Positions 44,722-54,882 of a DNA stretch of 64,000 nt are shown in pieces; within the stretch, counting starts at the first letter, position 1, and each line of letters starts with the position of its first letter. The position numbers and the translations under genes were made by a program. Source of the DNA: Nocardioides alcanivorans (GTDB lineage Bacteria > Actinomycetota > Actinomycetes > Propionibacteriales > Nocardioidaceae); the NCBI RefSeq assembly GCF_021555175.1, contig NZ_JAKGRW010000019.1:414225-478224 (forward strand), given 5' to 3'. Under the pieces are notes generated by a model that saw nothing but the letters and a program-made list of their open reading frames with translations, had not been told where the DNA came from and did no database searches.

Positions 44722-45601
44722 GGCGACTTCCTCTCTGCCGCGGGCCCCTGACCGTCGGCGATGGCGCCCTCGAGACGGTCGAAGAGTGACTGGGTGATCG
44801 ACCGGAACTCCGGCGTGTACATCATTTCGCCGAGGTCCTCGGCGCGCGGCCGGGGCAAGTCGACGAGGATGTCCTCCGCCACGCGTCCCGGGTTGGGGAG
44901 CATGATGACGACCCGGTCGGCGAGCAGCACGGCCTCCTGGAGGTCGTGGGTCACGAAGAGCACCGTCTTCTTCTCTCCCTTCGCCTTCTGTCCCTCCCAG
45001 ATCCGGAGGAACTCGGCCTGGAGGGTGAGCTTGGTACGCGCATCCAGGGCTGCGAACGGCTCGTCCATCAGCAGGATCGAGGGATCCGCCGCCAGCGTGC
45101 GTGCCAGCGCGACGCGCTGTCGCATGCCCTGGGACAACTGCATCCTGTATTGGGTGTGCTTGTCCTGCAGGCCGACGAGATCGAGCATCTCCATCGCCCG
45201 CGCATGCCGCCGCTTGCGATCCCAACCACGGACCTCCAACGGCACCTCGACGTTGCGACGTGCGCTGCGCCAGGGAGGAGAGCATCGCGCGCGAACATGT
45301 AGCCGATGTCCAGGTTGGCGACCTTCGGCGCCTTCTGGTTGACCCGCACCACTCCCGAGGTGGGCGAGACCAGCCCGGCCACCATGTTGAGCAGCGTGGT
45401 CTTGCCACAGCCGCTGGCACCCACCAGGGCGACGAACTGACCGGTGGGCACCTCGAGGTCGACGTTGTCCAGCGCGACCACGCTCTTGGCGACCGGAGCG
45501 TCCTTGCCACGCTGCTTCGGCATGGCGAAGACCTGGCGCACTCCTTCGAAGGAGAGCGTCGGTTCCCCTCCGCCCGTGGGCACGTCCGCGCTGTTCTTCA
45601 C
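44718..45601 (-). CDS. ABC transporter ATPase, TauB/SsuB-type, frame broken once (about 294 aa)
   Basis: ATPase of the TauABC-type importer. Walker A GASGCGKTTLL, signature LSQGMRQRVALARTL, Walker B ILLMDEPFAALDA, H-loop FVTHDLQEAVLLADRV. The break is at 45273-45275 (one base short); repair links MFARDALLPWRSARRNVEV to PLEVRGWDR. The start at 45601 (MKNSADVPTGGGE) lies 39 bases after the binding-protein stop, with AGGAGGGG upstream. Normal length once joined. Confidence 0.9.
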
Positions 45602-45640
45602 GCGCGTTCCCCTCCTGCTGAGATCGTGGAGCTCATGGCG

Positions 45641-46654
45641 TCACCGACCGACCGTGTCGACCAGTTCGGTGGCGTCGAGGGCCGGCTCCGGCTTGGTGAT
45701 GCCCAGTTCCTCGTACTTGGCGAAGGAGGCTTCGAGGACGTCCACGGGCACGTCGGCCGAGTAGTCGACGTACGTCGCGAGTACGGCGTCGGCGACAGTC
45801 TCGTCGTTGACCCCGGTGTCCTTCATGAAGATCGCGCGGACCTCGTCGTGGTTGGCCTCGTCAGCGATGTAGTCCAGTGCCTTGGCGGTCGCGTCGCAGA
45901 AGGACTTGGCAGTCTCGGGATTGTCGTCCAGCCACTTCGTCGGGCCGACCCAGCCGCTGCCGTAGAGGTCTCGATAGATGCTGGTGTGCTCGGGCATGTA
46001 GATCAGCGTCTTGGAGACGCCGTTCTCCTCCAGCGTCTGGGTGCCGGGAGGGCTTGCCTGCGCAGCATCGACGTCGCCGTTCTGCAACGAGGCCTGCGTG
46101 ACCGAGTTGCTACCGCCGACGTTGACCCAGGTGATGTCCTTGACGCCGGCCTCGTCGAACGCCGCCTCGAGCAGCATCTGGAACCCGGAACCGGCAGGAG
46201 TCTGGGCGCCGACCTTCTTGCCGTCGAGCGCCTTCAGGACCTCCTCGGGGGTGGCCCCGTCGTCCACGCTCGGCAGCTCGGAGTCCGCCGTGGCGATGAT
46301 CGCCGACTGTGCGTAGCGGATGCCGCCGCAGAACATCTTGACGTCGCTGCCAGCCTGCACGCCCTGCGCGAAGGTCGTCGCCGACATCATGCCGGCCTGC
46401 GACTTGGTGGCCTCGATGGCCTGGATCCCCTGCAGGTTGTTCGGCTGCGCGATGATGTCGATCTTGACATCCGCGTCGTCGAAGAACCCCTTCTCCTGGG
46501 CCACCATCACGGGAAGGCGGTAGGCGACGCCGGGGAACATCATCACCTGCATCTCGCCGTCCGCCGGGCCCTCGTCGGAGCCCCCACATGCTGCTGTCGT
46601 CGCCAGGATCGAAAGCGAGACCAGCCCCGCCGCCAGCGTCTTCGTGACCTTCAC
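45641..46654 (-). CDS. ABC transporter substrate-binding lipoprotein, NMT1/TauA-like (337 aa)
   Basis: Exported, lipid-anchored binding protein. Lipobox LATTAAC followed by a GGSDEGPADG linker. The mature protein has the NMT1/THI5-like start (VMVAQEKGFFDDADVKID) and IEATKSQAGMMSATTFAQGV. GTG start at 46654 with GGAGG upstream. The divergent region to the alcohol dehydrogenase holds two TTCATCATGA sites. Ligand unknown; relatives take sulfonates, aromatic acids, pyrimidines or nitrate. Confidence 0.9.
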   Translation of the reverse strand: MKVTKTLAAGLVSLSILATTAACGGSDEGPADGEMQVMMFPGVAYRLPVMVAQEKGFFDDADVKIDIIAQPNNLQGIQAIEATKSQAGMMSATTFAQGVQAGSDVKMFCGGIRYAQSAIIATADSELPSVDDGATPEEVLKALDGKKVGAQTPAGSGFQMLLEAAFDEAGVKDITWVNVGGSNSVTQASLQNGDVDAAQASPPGTQTLEENGVSKTLIYMPEHTSIYRDLYGSGWVGPTKWLDDNPETAKSFCDATAKALDYIADEANHDEVRAIFMKDTGVNDETVADAVLATYVDYSADVPVDVLEASFAKYEELGITKPEPALDATELVDTVGR

Positions 46655-46712
46655 CGGGGTACCTCCAAGAGCTCAAGAATCGGGCTTCGTTGTGATGCCC
46701 ACCACTGAATAG

Positions 46713-46722
46713 TTCATCATGA
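46713..46722 (+). promoter_or_regulatory. GntR-type site A
   Basis: TTCATCATGA, 59 bases ahead of the binding-protein start. Same 10-mer as site B and as the core of site E near the GntR gene. Confidence 0.6.
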
Positions 46723-46762
46723 GAAATAGCCTTGTCAAGCGAGTTGACACCTTTGGAGCAAA

Positions 46763-46772
46763 TTCATCATGA
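46763..46772 (+). promoter_or_regulatory. GntR-type site B
   Basis: AATTCATCATGATCAAAA context, 7 bases before the ATG of the alcohol dehydrogenase gene. A repressor here would block initiation directly. Confidence 0.6.
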
Positions 46773-46779
46773 TCAAAAC

Positions 46780-47838
46780 ATGAACCGACCAGCCGACCTC
46801 GCCCGCACGCCGGCAGAACTGCTCGTGAGCGCGGAATCGATGTGGGCTGCGGCGCTTGCCCAGCCGGGGCACTTCAGCGATGTCACCGTGGCGCGACCCG
46901 TGACGGACGACCTCGAGGAGGGCGACGTGCTCGTCGAGGTGCGGGCGGGCGGGATCTGCGGAAGCGACGTACCGTTCTTCCGCGGCGCGCCGAACCGGAC
47001 CGGACTCGACGTCGTACCCGGCCTCAGCGGTCCGGCAGGCTTCCCGATGCACGAGGTCGTCGGCACCGTGCTCGCGAGTCGGCACGACGGCCACCGGCCC
47101 GGTGACCAGGTCGTCGGCTGGGCCGAACGCTTCGACGGCCTGGCCGAGCTCGTGGTCACCGGCGGCGACAGCCTCGCGACCCACGACCCCGGATGGTCGG
47201 CGGCCGAGGCCGTCCTCCTGCAGCCGATCGCGTGTGTGCTGCACGCCGTCGACCGGCTCGGCGACGTCACCGGCAAGACCTGCGCAGTCCTCGGAGTCGG
47301 CCCGATCGGCGCCCTGTTCACCCACGTGTTGCGCACCCGCGGCGCCGGCCGGGTGATCGGAGTCGACCGGATCGACCGTTCCGCGGATGCCGGTGCTCTC
47401 GGCATCGACGAGTTCGTCTGCGCCGACACCGGGGAGTGGGCCGCCGCCTTGACTCCCGACCAGCGCCCGCAGGTCGTGGTGGAAGCGGTGGGGCACCAGG
47501 TGGCCACGCTGCAACACGCGATCGAAGCCTGCACGGAGGACGGGGTGGTCTTCTACTTCGGCGTCCCCGACTCAGACATCTATCCCCTCGACATGGAACG
47601 CCTGGTCCGCCAACACCTGACGCTCATGGCAGGCGGCACCCTGCATCGCGCCGATGCCCTCGCCCGCGCCGACCGCTACCTACTCGAGCACCCCACGCTG
47701 GCCAAGACCCTCGTCACGCACACCTTCGGTCGCACCGAGGTCCAAGCAGCCTATGAGCACGCCCAGCGGCCGGCGCAGGGCCGCTTCAAGGTCGTACTCG
47801 ACCTGACCGACACCGTGAACTCCCAGGAGATGCAATGA
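46780..47838 (+). CDS. Zinc-type alcohol dehydrogenase/threonine-dehydrogenase-like (352 aa)
   Basis: Medium-chain dehydrogenase/reductase. EVRAGGICGSDVPFFRGAPN is the catalytic zinc segment, FPMHEVVGTVLASRHDGHRPGD replaces the usual GHE, and AVLGVGPIGALFTHVL the NAD(P)-binding loop. The structural-zinc Cys cluster is missing, as in several subgroups. ATG at 46780 (MNRPADLARTP) is preferred to an upstream TTG because it sits just after site B. It overlaps the SDR gene as ATGA. Substrate unknown. Confidence 0.85.
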   Translation: MNRPADLARTPAELLVSAESMWAAALAQPGHFSDVTVARPVTDDLEEGDVLVEVRAGGICGSDVPFFRGAPNRTGLDVVPGLSGPAGFPMHEVVGTVLASRHDGHRPGDQVVGWAERFDGLAELVVTGGDSLATHDPGWSAAEAVLLQPIACVLHAVDRLGDVTGKTCAVLGVGPIGALFTHVLRTRGAGRVIGVDRIDRSADAGALGIDEFVCADTGEWAAALTPDQRPQVVVEAVGHQVATLQHAIEACTEDGVVFYFGVPDSDIYPLDMERLVRQHLTLMAGGTLHRADALARADRYLLEHPTLAKTLVTHTFGRTEVQAAYEHAQRPAQGRFKVVLDLTDTVNSQEMQ

Positions 47839-48593
47839 CAGAGCTCGAGAACCGCGTCGCCCTGGTGACCGGTGCAGCTGCCGGCATGGGCGAGGCGACC
47901 GCCCACGCGCTCGCCCGAGCCGGAGCGACCGTGGTTGTCTCGGACGTGCAGGAGCAGGCAGGCGAGGCCGTCGTCGCAGCCATCCGCGAAGCCGGCGGCA
48001 AGGCCAGCTTCTTCCGTGCGGACGTGTCGCGCGAGGAGGACGTCGCCGCGCTCGTGACCACCACCGTGGAGCGCCACGGCAGCCTCGACTGCGCTGTCAA
48101 CAACGCCGCGGTCCGGCCCGACACCCGCCCCTTGGTCGACCTCGACATCGACGCGTTCGACCGGGTGATCGCAGTCGACCTGCGTGGCGTCGCGCTCTGC
48201 CTCAAGTACGAGCTCCGCCAGATGCAGGCCCAGGAGCGCGGGTCGATCGTGAACATCGGGTCGGTCAGCTCCCAGCGCCCACGGCCCAGCAACCCCGGGT
48301 ACGTCGCCGCCAAGCACGGCGTCGTCGGCCTCACCAAGGTCGCCGCGATCGAGCACGGCAAGGACGGGATCCGGATCAACGCCGTGCTGCCGGGAGGGGT
48401 CGACACACCGATGATCCGGGAGGCTCGCGCGGCCAGCGGCATCGTCCCGAGCGACGAGTTCGCCCTCAGCCTCTTCGGGCGGCTCGGCACTCCGGACGAG
48501 ATCGCGGAGGCTAGCCTGTGGCTGTGCTCCGACCGTTCGTCCTACGTGACGGGCCACAGCCTGGCCGTCGACGCCGGCTACCTCGCGCGCTGA
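47835..48593 (+). CDS. Short-chain dehydrogenase/reductase (252 aa)
   Basis: Classical SDR: TGAAAGMGEATAHAL, NNAAV, VNIGSVSSQRP and YVAAK; Asp in VVSDVQEQ favours NAD(H). C-terminal GHSLAVDAGYLAR is standard. Starts in an ATGA overlap with the alcohol dehydrogenase, and the FAD/FeS gene follows 10 bases later, so the three plus-strand genes form one operon under sites A/B. Two consecutive dehydrogenases plus a 2-hydroxyacid dehydrogenase suggest oxidation of a diol or hydroxyacid (inference). Confidence 0.9.
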   Translation: MTELENRVALVTGAAAGMGEATAHALARAGATVVVSDVQEQAGEAVVAAIREAGGKASFFRADVSREEDVAALVTTTVERHGSLDCAVNNAAVRPDTRPLVDLDIDAFDRVIAVDLRGVALCLKYELRQMQAQERGSIVNIGSVSSQRPRPSNPGYVAAKHGVVGLTKVAAIEHGKDGIRINAVLPGGVDTPMIREARAASGIVPSDEFALSLFGRLGTPDEIAEASLWLCSDRSSYVTGHSLAVDAGYLAR

Positions 48594-48603
48594 CCGGCGC
48601 GGC

Positions 48604-51403
48604 ATGAAGAGAACGCGCGAGCTCGCCGAAGCACTTCGGCGCGCGGGCCTCGAGTTCCGCGATGACGCGGGCACCCGCGCGATGTATTCGTCGGACGCCT
48701 CGCTCTATCGAATCCCGCCCCTGGCGGTGGTGCGACCGCGCGACACCGACGACGTGGCGGCGACGTTGGACATCGCCCGGTCGACCGGCACGCCGGTCAC
48801 CTCCCGCGGCGCCGGCACGTCCGTTGCCGGCAACGCGATCGGGCGCGGGATCGTGCTCGACTTCTCCCGGCACCTGGGCAAGGTCTTGTCGATCGACCCG
48901 GCGGACCGGACTGCCGTCGTACAGCCCGGCACGGTGCATGCGGTGCTGCAGGAGGCGGTGGCACCCCACGGACTGAGGTTCGGGCCGGATCCGTCGACAC
49001 ATTCACGCTGCACGATCGGCGGGATGATCGGAAACAACGCCTGCGGCTCACGATCGCTCGCCTACGGGCGGACCTCGGACAACGTCGCGGGACTCCGCAT
49101 GTTGACCGCCGCCGGTGAGATGGTCGAGACCGGTCGCACCGACGGGCTGGCATGGGTCCGCGGCGGCGAAGACCTCGTGGACGACCTACGTCGGGTGATG
49201 GCGCGGCACCTGGCCACCGTGCGCACGGAGTTCGACCGGTTCGGACGACAGGTCTCCGGGTACGCCGCGCATCACCTCCTGCCCGAACGCTTCGACCTGA
49301 CCCGGGCCCTCGTCGGCTCCGAGGGGACCCTGGGCATCGTCACCGAGGCGACCGTGCAACTGGTGACGGACGCTCCCGTACGTGTCGTGGCGGTGCTCGG
49401 ATTCGACGACATCGTCGCCGCCGGTGAAGCGTCGGCCTCGGTCGTCGCGCACGGCCCCATCTCGTGCGAAGGCTTGGACTCGCGGCTGGTCGACGTCCTC
49501 CGGAGTCGACGCGGTGACGCTGCCGTCCCACCGCTCCCCCGCGGCCGAGCCTGGCTCTTCGTCGAGTTCGCGGGTGACCACCTGGGCGAGGTGCGTGACC
49601 GCGCCCGACGGCTCGTTGCCGACATCTCGTGCACCGACTCACTCGTCGTCGACGATCCGGCCCACCAGACCCGACTGTGGCGGATCCGGGAGGACGGCGC
49701 CGGGCTCGCCGGCCGCGCGCCTTCGGACCTGCCAGCCTGGCCGGGTTGGGAGGACGCCGCCGTACCGCCTGCATCGCTCGGTCGCTACCTCGCCCGGTTC
49801 GACGAGCTGGTCGCCGTGTACGGGATGACCTCAGCGCCGTTCGGTCACTTCGGTGAGGGCTGCCTGCACGTGCGGCTGGACCTCCCACTCGACCGCCCGG
49901 ACGGCTCGGCCGTCCTGCGCGAGTTCCTCACCGAGGCGGCGAAGCTCGTCGGAGAGTTCGGTGGCTCGCTCTCCGGTGAGCACGGCGACGGACGCGCCCG
50001 CAGCGAGTTGCTCCCGCACATGTATTCCCCTGATGCGATCGCTCTCTTCGGGAAGCTCAAGCACGCCTTCGACCCCACCAACCTGCTCAACCCCGGCGTG
50101 CTGGTCGACCCGGACCCCGTGTCCGCAGACGTGCGGTTGGCCGGGCTCCCCGGTGCGGCGACAACTGGCCCTGGCCCATCCGCACGATGGCGGCGACTTC
50201 TCCCGGGCCGTACATCGCTGCACTGGCGTCGGCAAGTGCCGGGCAGACAACTCGGCCAGCTCCGGCGTGATGTGCCCCTCCTACCTCGCCACCCGCGAGG
50301 AGAAGGACTCGACCCGAGGCCGGGCGCGGGTGCTGCAGGAGGTGGTGAGGGGCGAGCTCGCCTGGGATGCGCCCGAGGTGCACGACTCCCTCGACCTCTG
50401 CCTGTCCTGCAAGGGCTGCGCCTCCGACTGCCCGACCGGGATCGACATGGCGACCTACAAGTCGGAGGTGCTCCACCAGACCTATCGGCGCCGGCTCAGA
50501 CCGCGGCCGCACTACGCACTGGGACGGCTCCCGCTGTGGGCAGCGCTCGCCTCGCGCATTCCTCGTCTCGCCAACCTGCTCGTGCGATTGCCGCTCGTCG
50601 GCGCTCTCATCCTCCGTCTGGCAGGGGTCGACGCCCGCAGGTCGATCCCGCGGTTCGCACCACGACCGTTCCTGCGCACCTTCCGAGGCTCCGCGTCCGC
50701 AGGTCGCCCGGCGCTGCTCTTCGCCGATTCGTTCTCCAACCACTTCGACCCCGAGGTGCTGGCCTCGGTGGTGCGGGTGCTCGAGGGAGCCGGTTGGGCG
50801 CCGTACACGCTGGAGAAGCGGGAATGCTGCGGACTGACGTGGATCACCACAGGCCAACTGGATGCTGCGCGGCGGATCGTCAGCCGGACGGTGGCCGCAC
50901 TGGCACCTGCCGCACGCGACGGCGTACCCATCGTGGGCATCGAGCCCTCATGCACGGCCGTGCTCCGCAGCGATGCCCTCGAACTGCTGCCCGGCGATGC
51001 CGATGCGCTCGCCGTGGCCGGGGCGACCCGCACCCTCGCCGAGCTGCTGGCCGAGACGGACGGCTACCAGCCACCGGACCTGTCCGACGTCGAGCTGGTC
51101 ATCCAGCCGCACTGCCACCACCACGCAGTCCTGGGCTGGGATGCCGATGCCGCGCTGCTGGCCCGCACCGGCGCCAGGACGAACCGGCTCTCCGGCTGCT
51201 GCGGACTGGCCGGCAACTTCGGCGTGGAGATCGGCCACTACGACGTGTCCGTCGCCGTCGCCCAGCAGCAGTTGCTGCCGGCACTGGACGCAGCGACGGA
51301 CGCCGTCGTCCTCGCTGACGGTTTCTCCTGCCGCACGCAGATCGCCGACCTGCGCGAGCGGCCGTCGGTGCACCTGGCCCAGTTGCTCGACCCGACCAGG
51401 TGA
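48604..51403 (+). CDS. FAD-linked oxidase fused to Fe-S/CCG domains (D-2-hydroxyacid dehydrogenase type), frame broken once (about 932 aa)
   Basis: Membrane-linked type D-2-hydroxyacid dehydrogenase (D-lactate, glycolate or 2-hydroxyglutarate). N-terminal FAD domain: PVTSRGAGTSVAGNAIGRG and IGGMIGNNACGSRSLAYGRT; FAD-oxidase C domain with SGEHGDGRARSELLPHMY. C-terminal half: 4Fe-4S motifs CTGVGKCRAD and CLSCKGCASDCPTG, then CCG-type motifs ECCGLTW and CCGLAGNFG. At the C run 50148-50151 the read has one base too many (or two too few); removing one gives RLAGLPVRRQLALAHPH. Length fits YdiJ/Dld-like fusions. Electrons probably go to quinone. Confidence 0.87.
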
Positions 51404-51433
51404 GCGTCGGGCGCCTTGGCCGGCAGACGCTGC

Positions 51434-53083
51434 TCAGGCCTGCGCGAGCAACGCCAACTGCTCGGCCGGATCGACGATCTTGATCCGTGGGCGGCGGGCG
51501 GCGCGCCCCGACGAACGCTCGTGGCTGTCGATGCGGCGCCACGTGTCCAGGCCGTGCGCCTGCGGCACCAGCTCCAGTACGTCGCCCGCTTCCGTCGGGG
51601 ACGTGAGTACGCCTTCGGCCCAGTCCGCCAGGAGTGCCTCGACCGTCTGCCGGGCGCACTGCCGGTTGGTCCCGATGACTCCGGACGCACCGCGCTTTGC
51701 CCACCCGGTCACGTAGACGCCATCGAGCACCGCGCCCGTGGCGGGATCGGCGACGCGGCCATCCTGGTTCGGGATCACCGAGCGTGCCTCGTCGAACGGC
51801 AGGCCGGGCAACGGGCGGGCCCGGTAGCCCGCTGCGCTGATGACCAGTCCTGCGGGCACCTCATCCACCACGTCCGTCACGGTCACGGCACCCGTCGTCG
51901 CGTCGACCTCGGTGCGCGCCAAGCGAATCCCCTCGACCCGTTCCTCGCCCAGCAGGCCCACGGGAGCGCGGCAGTAGTCGAGCACGACCACCGGGCCGGC
52001 GCCGGCCGGCGCCTCGGTCGGCAGGCTCCTGATCAGCTGCATCTTGTAGTCGTCGAGCGCGCCCGGCTCCGCGGGCCCCGGTCCTAGCTCCTCGACCCGG
52101 ATCAGCCGGTCCCCCAGCAGTTCCTTCAACCCGTGCAGCTCCGGCGTCGTGAACGCCGAGACTCCGGCGCCCCGACGCGCGACGACCCGGATCTCCCTGA
52201 GCCGACTGCCACCGAGCGCGACGAGGGCGTGGTCGGCGATGTCGGTCGCGCCGAGGTGCTCGACCCCGGCCGCGAGCACCCGGGCCACGTCGAAGGCCAC
52301 GTTGCCGTTTCCGATCACCACCGCCCGATCGGTCGTCAGGTCGACGTCGAGGTCACGCTTGTCGGGGTGACCGTTGTACCAGGCCACGAAGTCGGGGGCG
52401 CCCATGCTGCCTGCCAGTTCCTCGCCCGGGATGCCGAGACGCCGGGGCCGGGAGGCTCCGACGCCGTACAGCACCGCGTGGTAACGCTCCCGCAGTTGCT
52501 CGTGGGTGACGTCGACTCCGACCTCCACGTCGAGGTGGACGCGGACTCCTCTCTGACCGAGGGACCGGTCGAAGGACTCCGACACCACCTTCGTCGACTG
52601 GTGGTCGGGGGCGACGCCGAACCGCACCAGACCACCAGGGGTCAGCAGCCTCTCGAAAACGTCGATCTGGACGTCGAGGCCGCGCTGTGCCTGGAGGTGC
52701 TGGACCGCATAGCTGGCGGCCGGCCCGGTGCCCACCACGGCCACCTTGAGCTGTTCGGTGGGTGCGCTGCCGGGCCATCCGCGACCGGCCGGCTCCTCCC
52801 ACGGGTCCTGGCCGTAGTCCTTGCGCTCCGGGTCGGCGTAGTAGGTGGCGTTGAGCTCCAGGAAGGGCATCGACCCCTCCGGGAGGTCGTAGTCGGGCTC
52901 GATCGCACCGACGGGGCAGGCGTCGAGGCAGGCGCCGCACTCAATGCAACCGTCCGGATCGATGTAGAGCATCTCGGCCGTGCCGTAGCCCGGTTCGTCA
53001 GGCGTCGGGTGAATGCAGTTGGTCGGGCACACCGGCACACACGACGCGTCGTTGCAGCAGTTCTGGGTGATCACGTACGGCAT
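51434..53083 (-). CDS. Ferredoxin-NADP reductase with N-terminal 2x[4Fe-4S] ferredoxin domain, FprB-like (549 aa)
   Basis: Electron-transfer flavoprotein. The N-terminal ferredoxin has CNDASCVPVCPTNCIHP and CIECGACLDACPVGAIEP; the adrenodoxin-reductase-like part has VAVVGTGPAASYAVQHLQ for FAD and VVIGNGNVAFDVARVL for NADP. ATG at 53083 (MPYVITQNCCND) is the family start. It diverges from the SnoaL-like gene over the palindromic site C, so is likely in the same regulon. It could feed electrons to oxygenases of the pathway. Confidence 0.93.
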   Translation of the reverse strand: MPYVITQNCCNDASCVPVCPTNCIHPTPDEPGYGTAEMLYIDPDGCIECGACLDACPVGAIEPDYDLPEGSMPFLELNATYYADPERKDYGQDPWEEPAGRGWPGSAPTEQLKVAVVGTGPAASYAVQHLQAQRGLDVQIDVFERLLTPGGLVRFGVAPDHQSTKVVSESFDRSLGQRGVRVHLDVEVGVDVTHEQLRERYHAVLYGVGASRPRRLGIPGEELAGSMGAPDFVAWYNGHPDKRDLDVDLTTDRAVVIGNGNVAFDVARVLAAGVEHLGATDIADHALVALGGSRLREIRVVARRGAGVSAFTTPELHGLKELLGDRLIRVEELGPGPAEPGALDDYKMQLIRSLPTEAPAGAGPVVVLDYCRAPVGLLGEERVEGIRLARTEVDATTGAVTVTDVVDEVPAGLVISAAGYRARPLPGLPFDEARSVIPNQDGRVADPATGAVLDGVYVTGWAKRGASGVIGTNRQCARQTVEALLADWAEGVLTSPTEAGDVLELVPQAHGLDTWRRIDSHERSSGRAARRPRIKIVDPAEQLALLAQA

Positions 53084-53145
53084 CGCTGGGCTCCATCCCA
53101 TCCTCATCGAGTGCAGATTCTCGATCGCTACTCATTCACCTACCG

Positions 53146-53163
53146 AAATTATCATGATAAATT
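53146..53163. promoter_or_regulatory. GntR-type site C
   Basis: TTATCATGATAA (53149-53160) is a perfect palindrome flanked by AAA and ATT. It lies 63 bases before the ferredoxin-NADP reductase start and 10 bases before the SnoaL-like ATG, so it can act on both directions. Shares the ATCATGA core with sites A, B and E. Confidence 0.6.
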
Positions 53164-53169
53164 GCGATC

Positions 53170-53544
53170 ATGGAAGATCACCGCTCCGACATCGCCGCCC
53201 TGGAGTCCTTGCGCTGGGGAGCGCTCCTCGATGGAGACACCGCCGCGCTCGAGCAGTTGATGCACGACGATCTGGCCTACACCCACTCCAACGGCCTCGT
53301 GGACACCCGGACCGAGTTCCTCACCAGGCTCACGTCGGGTCAACTCCGCTACGCCGACATCGAGACCAGCGACCAGTCGATCCGCATCCACGCCGACACG
53401 ACCGTGGTCACCGGCCACGCGGTGCTCACGACCGGTTCCACCGAGAGTCGCCTGATCACCCCGATCCGCTACACCGCCGTCTGGGCCCGGACCTCCGACG
53501 GCTGGCGGCACGTCGCCTGGCACTCGTCACCCGCAACCGTGTGA
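53170..53544 (+). CDS. SnoaL-like/DUF4440 protein (124 aa)
   Basis: NTF2-fold protein: LRWGALLDGDTAALEQLMHDDLAYTHSNG followed by strands IRIHADTTVVTGHAVL and TAVWARTSDGWRHVAWHSS. The family includes hydrolases, isomerases and binding proteins, often in catabolic clusters. GTGA overlap with the downstream MFS gene. Function unknown; a ketosteroid-isomerase-type reaction is possible. Confidence 0.85.
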   Translation: MEDHRSDIAALESLRWGALLDGDTAALEQLMHDDLAYTHSNGLVDTRTEFLTRLTSGQLRYADIETSDQSIRIHADTTVVTGHAVLTTGSTESRLITPIRYTAVWARTSDGWRHVAWHSSPATV

Positions 53545-54772
53545 GCCGCGCGGACCGCTCCACGCGTCCGCAGATCTGGTCGCGCCAGTTCACCTGCGCA
53601 GCACTGATCAACTTCTTCAGCGCGCTCAACTTCTTCATGCTGGTGCCGATCACGGTGCTGCTCACGGTCGCGCGGTACGACGCCTCCCTCGGTCTGGGCG
53701 GCGCCGTCGCCGGCGCACTCCTGGCGGGCGCGGTGAGTGCCCGGCCCCTCGCCGGTCCCATCATGGGCAGGGTGCCGCCGCGGCTGCTGCTGATGGTCAC
53801 GACGGCGATGATGATCGCATCCACGGCCCTGTGCCTGTTGCCCCTCGGCCTCGTCGCCTTCACGCTCTGCCGCTTCGTCTCCGGCTTCGCCTTCGGCCTG
53901 GGGAGTACGGCGACACTCACCGTCGCTGTCGGCGGCGTACCTTCGGCGAACCGGGGAGAGGCAACGGGCAACTTCGGCCTGAGCAACAGTCTCGCCGCCG
54001 CGGTGGGACCCGCGGCAGGGCTCGCCGTCGCCAACCGCTTCGGCTACGACGAGGTGGTGCTGATGGTCGGCGGCTGCGCCCTCCTCGGCTTCCTCGCCGC
54101 GGCCGCGCTGCCACGAGGCACCACCGACGCCGTCGACAGGACCCTTCCCCCGCTCACGGCATCCGGCGTTTCTTCGAGCCGCGGGCGCTCCCGCTCTGCC
54201 TCGTCATCGCGCTGATCGGCCTCGCCTATTCGAGTGTCTTCGGCTTCCTCGACGCGTGGAGCCTGGAACTCGACCTCACTGCCTGGTCGCCGTGGTTCTT
54301 CATCGCCTACTCGGTGATGGTGATGCTGGTACGACCGATGACCGGCCGCCTGCTGGACCGGCGCGGGCCGCTGCCGGTGCTGCTGCCCGCCATGTTCGTG
54401 CTGGCCCTGAGCATGGTGCTGGTCGCCACCATGGACGGTCCCGTCGGGATGATCCTCGCCGGCATCGCCTGCGGGTTCGGCATGGGCGTCATCCTCTGCG
54501 GCGCCACCGTGATCGCCGTGACCATCGCACCACCTGGCCGGGTGCCCGTCACGGCCTCCACCTTCTACATCTTCCTGGACGGCGCCGTCGCCGGCGGGCC
54601 GACACTGCTCGGCCTGGTCATCCCCCTGACCGGTTACGCCAACCTCTATCTGGGCCTGTCCGTGATGCTCCTGGGCACGGCCGCGCTCTTCACCGCCCTC
54701 GCTCGCGCCGGCCACTTCACAGTCGACGACGCGGAGCCCGCCGGAGCCATCACCGGTGGCGCCCCGGTCTGA
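53541..54772 (+). CDS. MFS transporter, frame broken once (about 410 aa)
   Basis: Twelve-segment membrane transporter: FTCAALINFFSALNFFMLVP, FVSGFAFGLGSTATLTVAVG, and in the C-terminal half LVIALIGLAYSSVFGFLDAW and SVMVMLVRPMTGRLLDRRG. The break is at the C run 54147-54151; one added base joins DRTLPP to AHGIRRFFEP. GTG start overlaps the SnoaL-like stop. Possibly an alternative uptake route or exporter for the pathway compound; direction unknown. Confidence 0.83.
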
Positions 54773-54864
54773 GTGGGGCGCTCTCGCTTCAATGGAGCGT
54801 ATGCGCCCTGAATCGGAGGAACTGGAGCACATTCACTCCACCGAAGACGGCCTCGGCACCAACA

Positions 54865-54881
54865 CTCGCCACTGTGGCGAG
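54865..54881. terminator. Bidirectional terminator-like hairpin
   Basis: CTCGCCA and TGGCGAG flank CTG in the 110-base gap where the MFS gene and the MaoC gene converge. Perfect 7-base stem, 3-base loop, ending 1 base from the MaoC stop. Confidence 0.6.
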
Positions 54882-54882
54882 G

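Noticed and set aside
45101..46708. A 535-codon plus-strand frame opposite the TauABC-type importer genes
   Set aside because: Antisense shadow: no recognisable motifs, and the opposite strand carries ATPase and binding-protein hallmarks.
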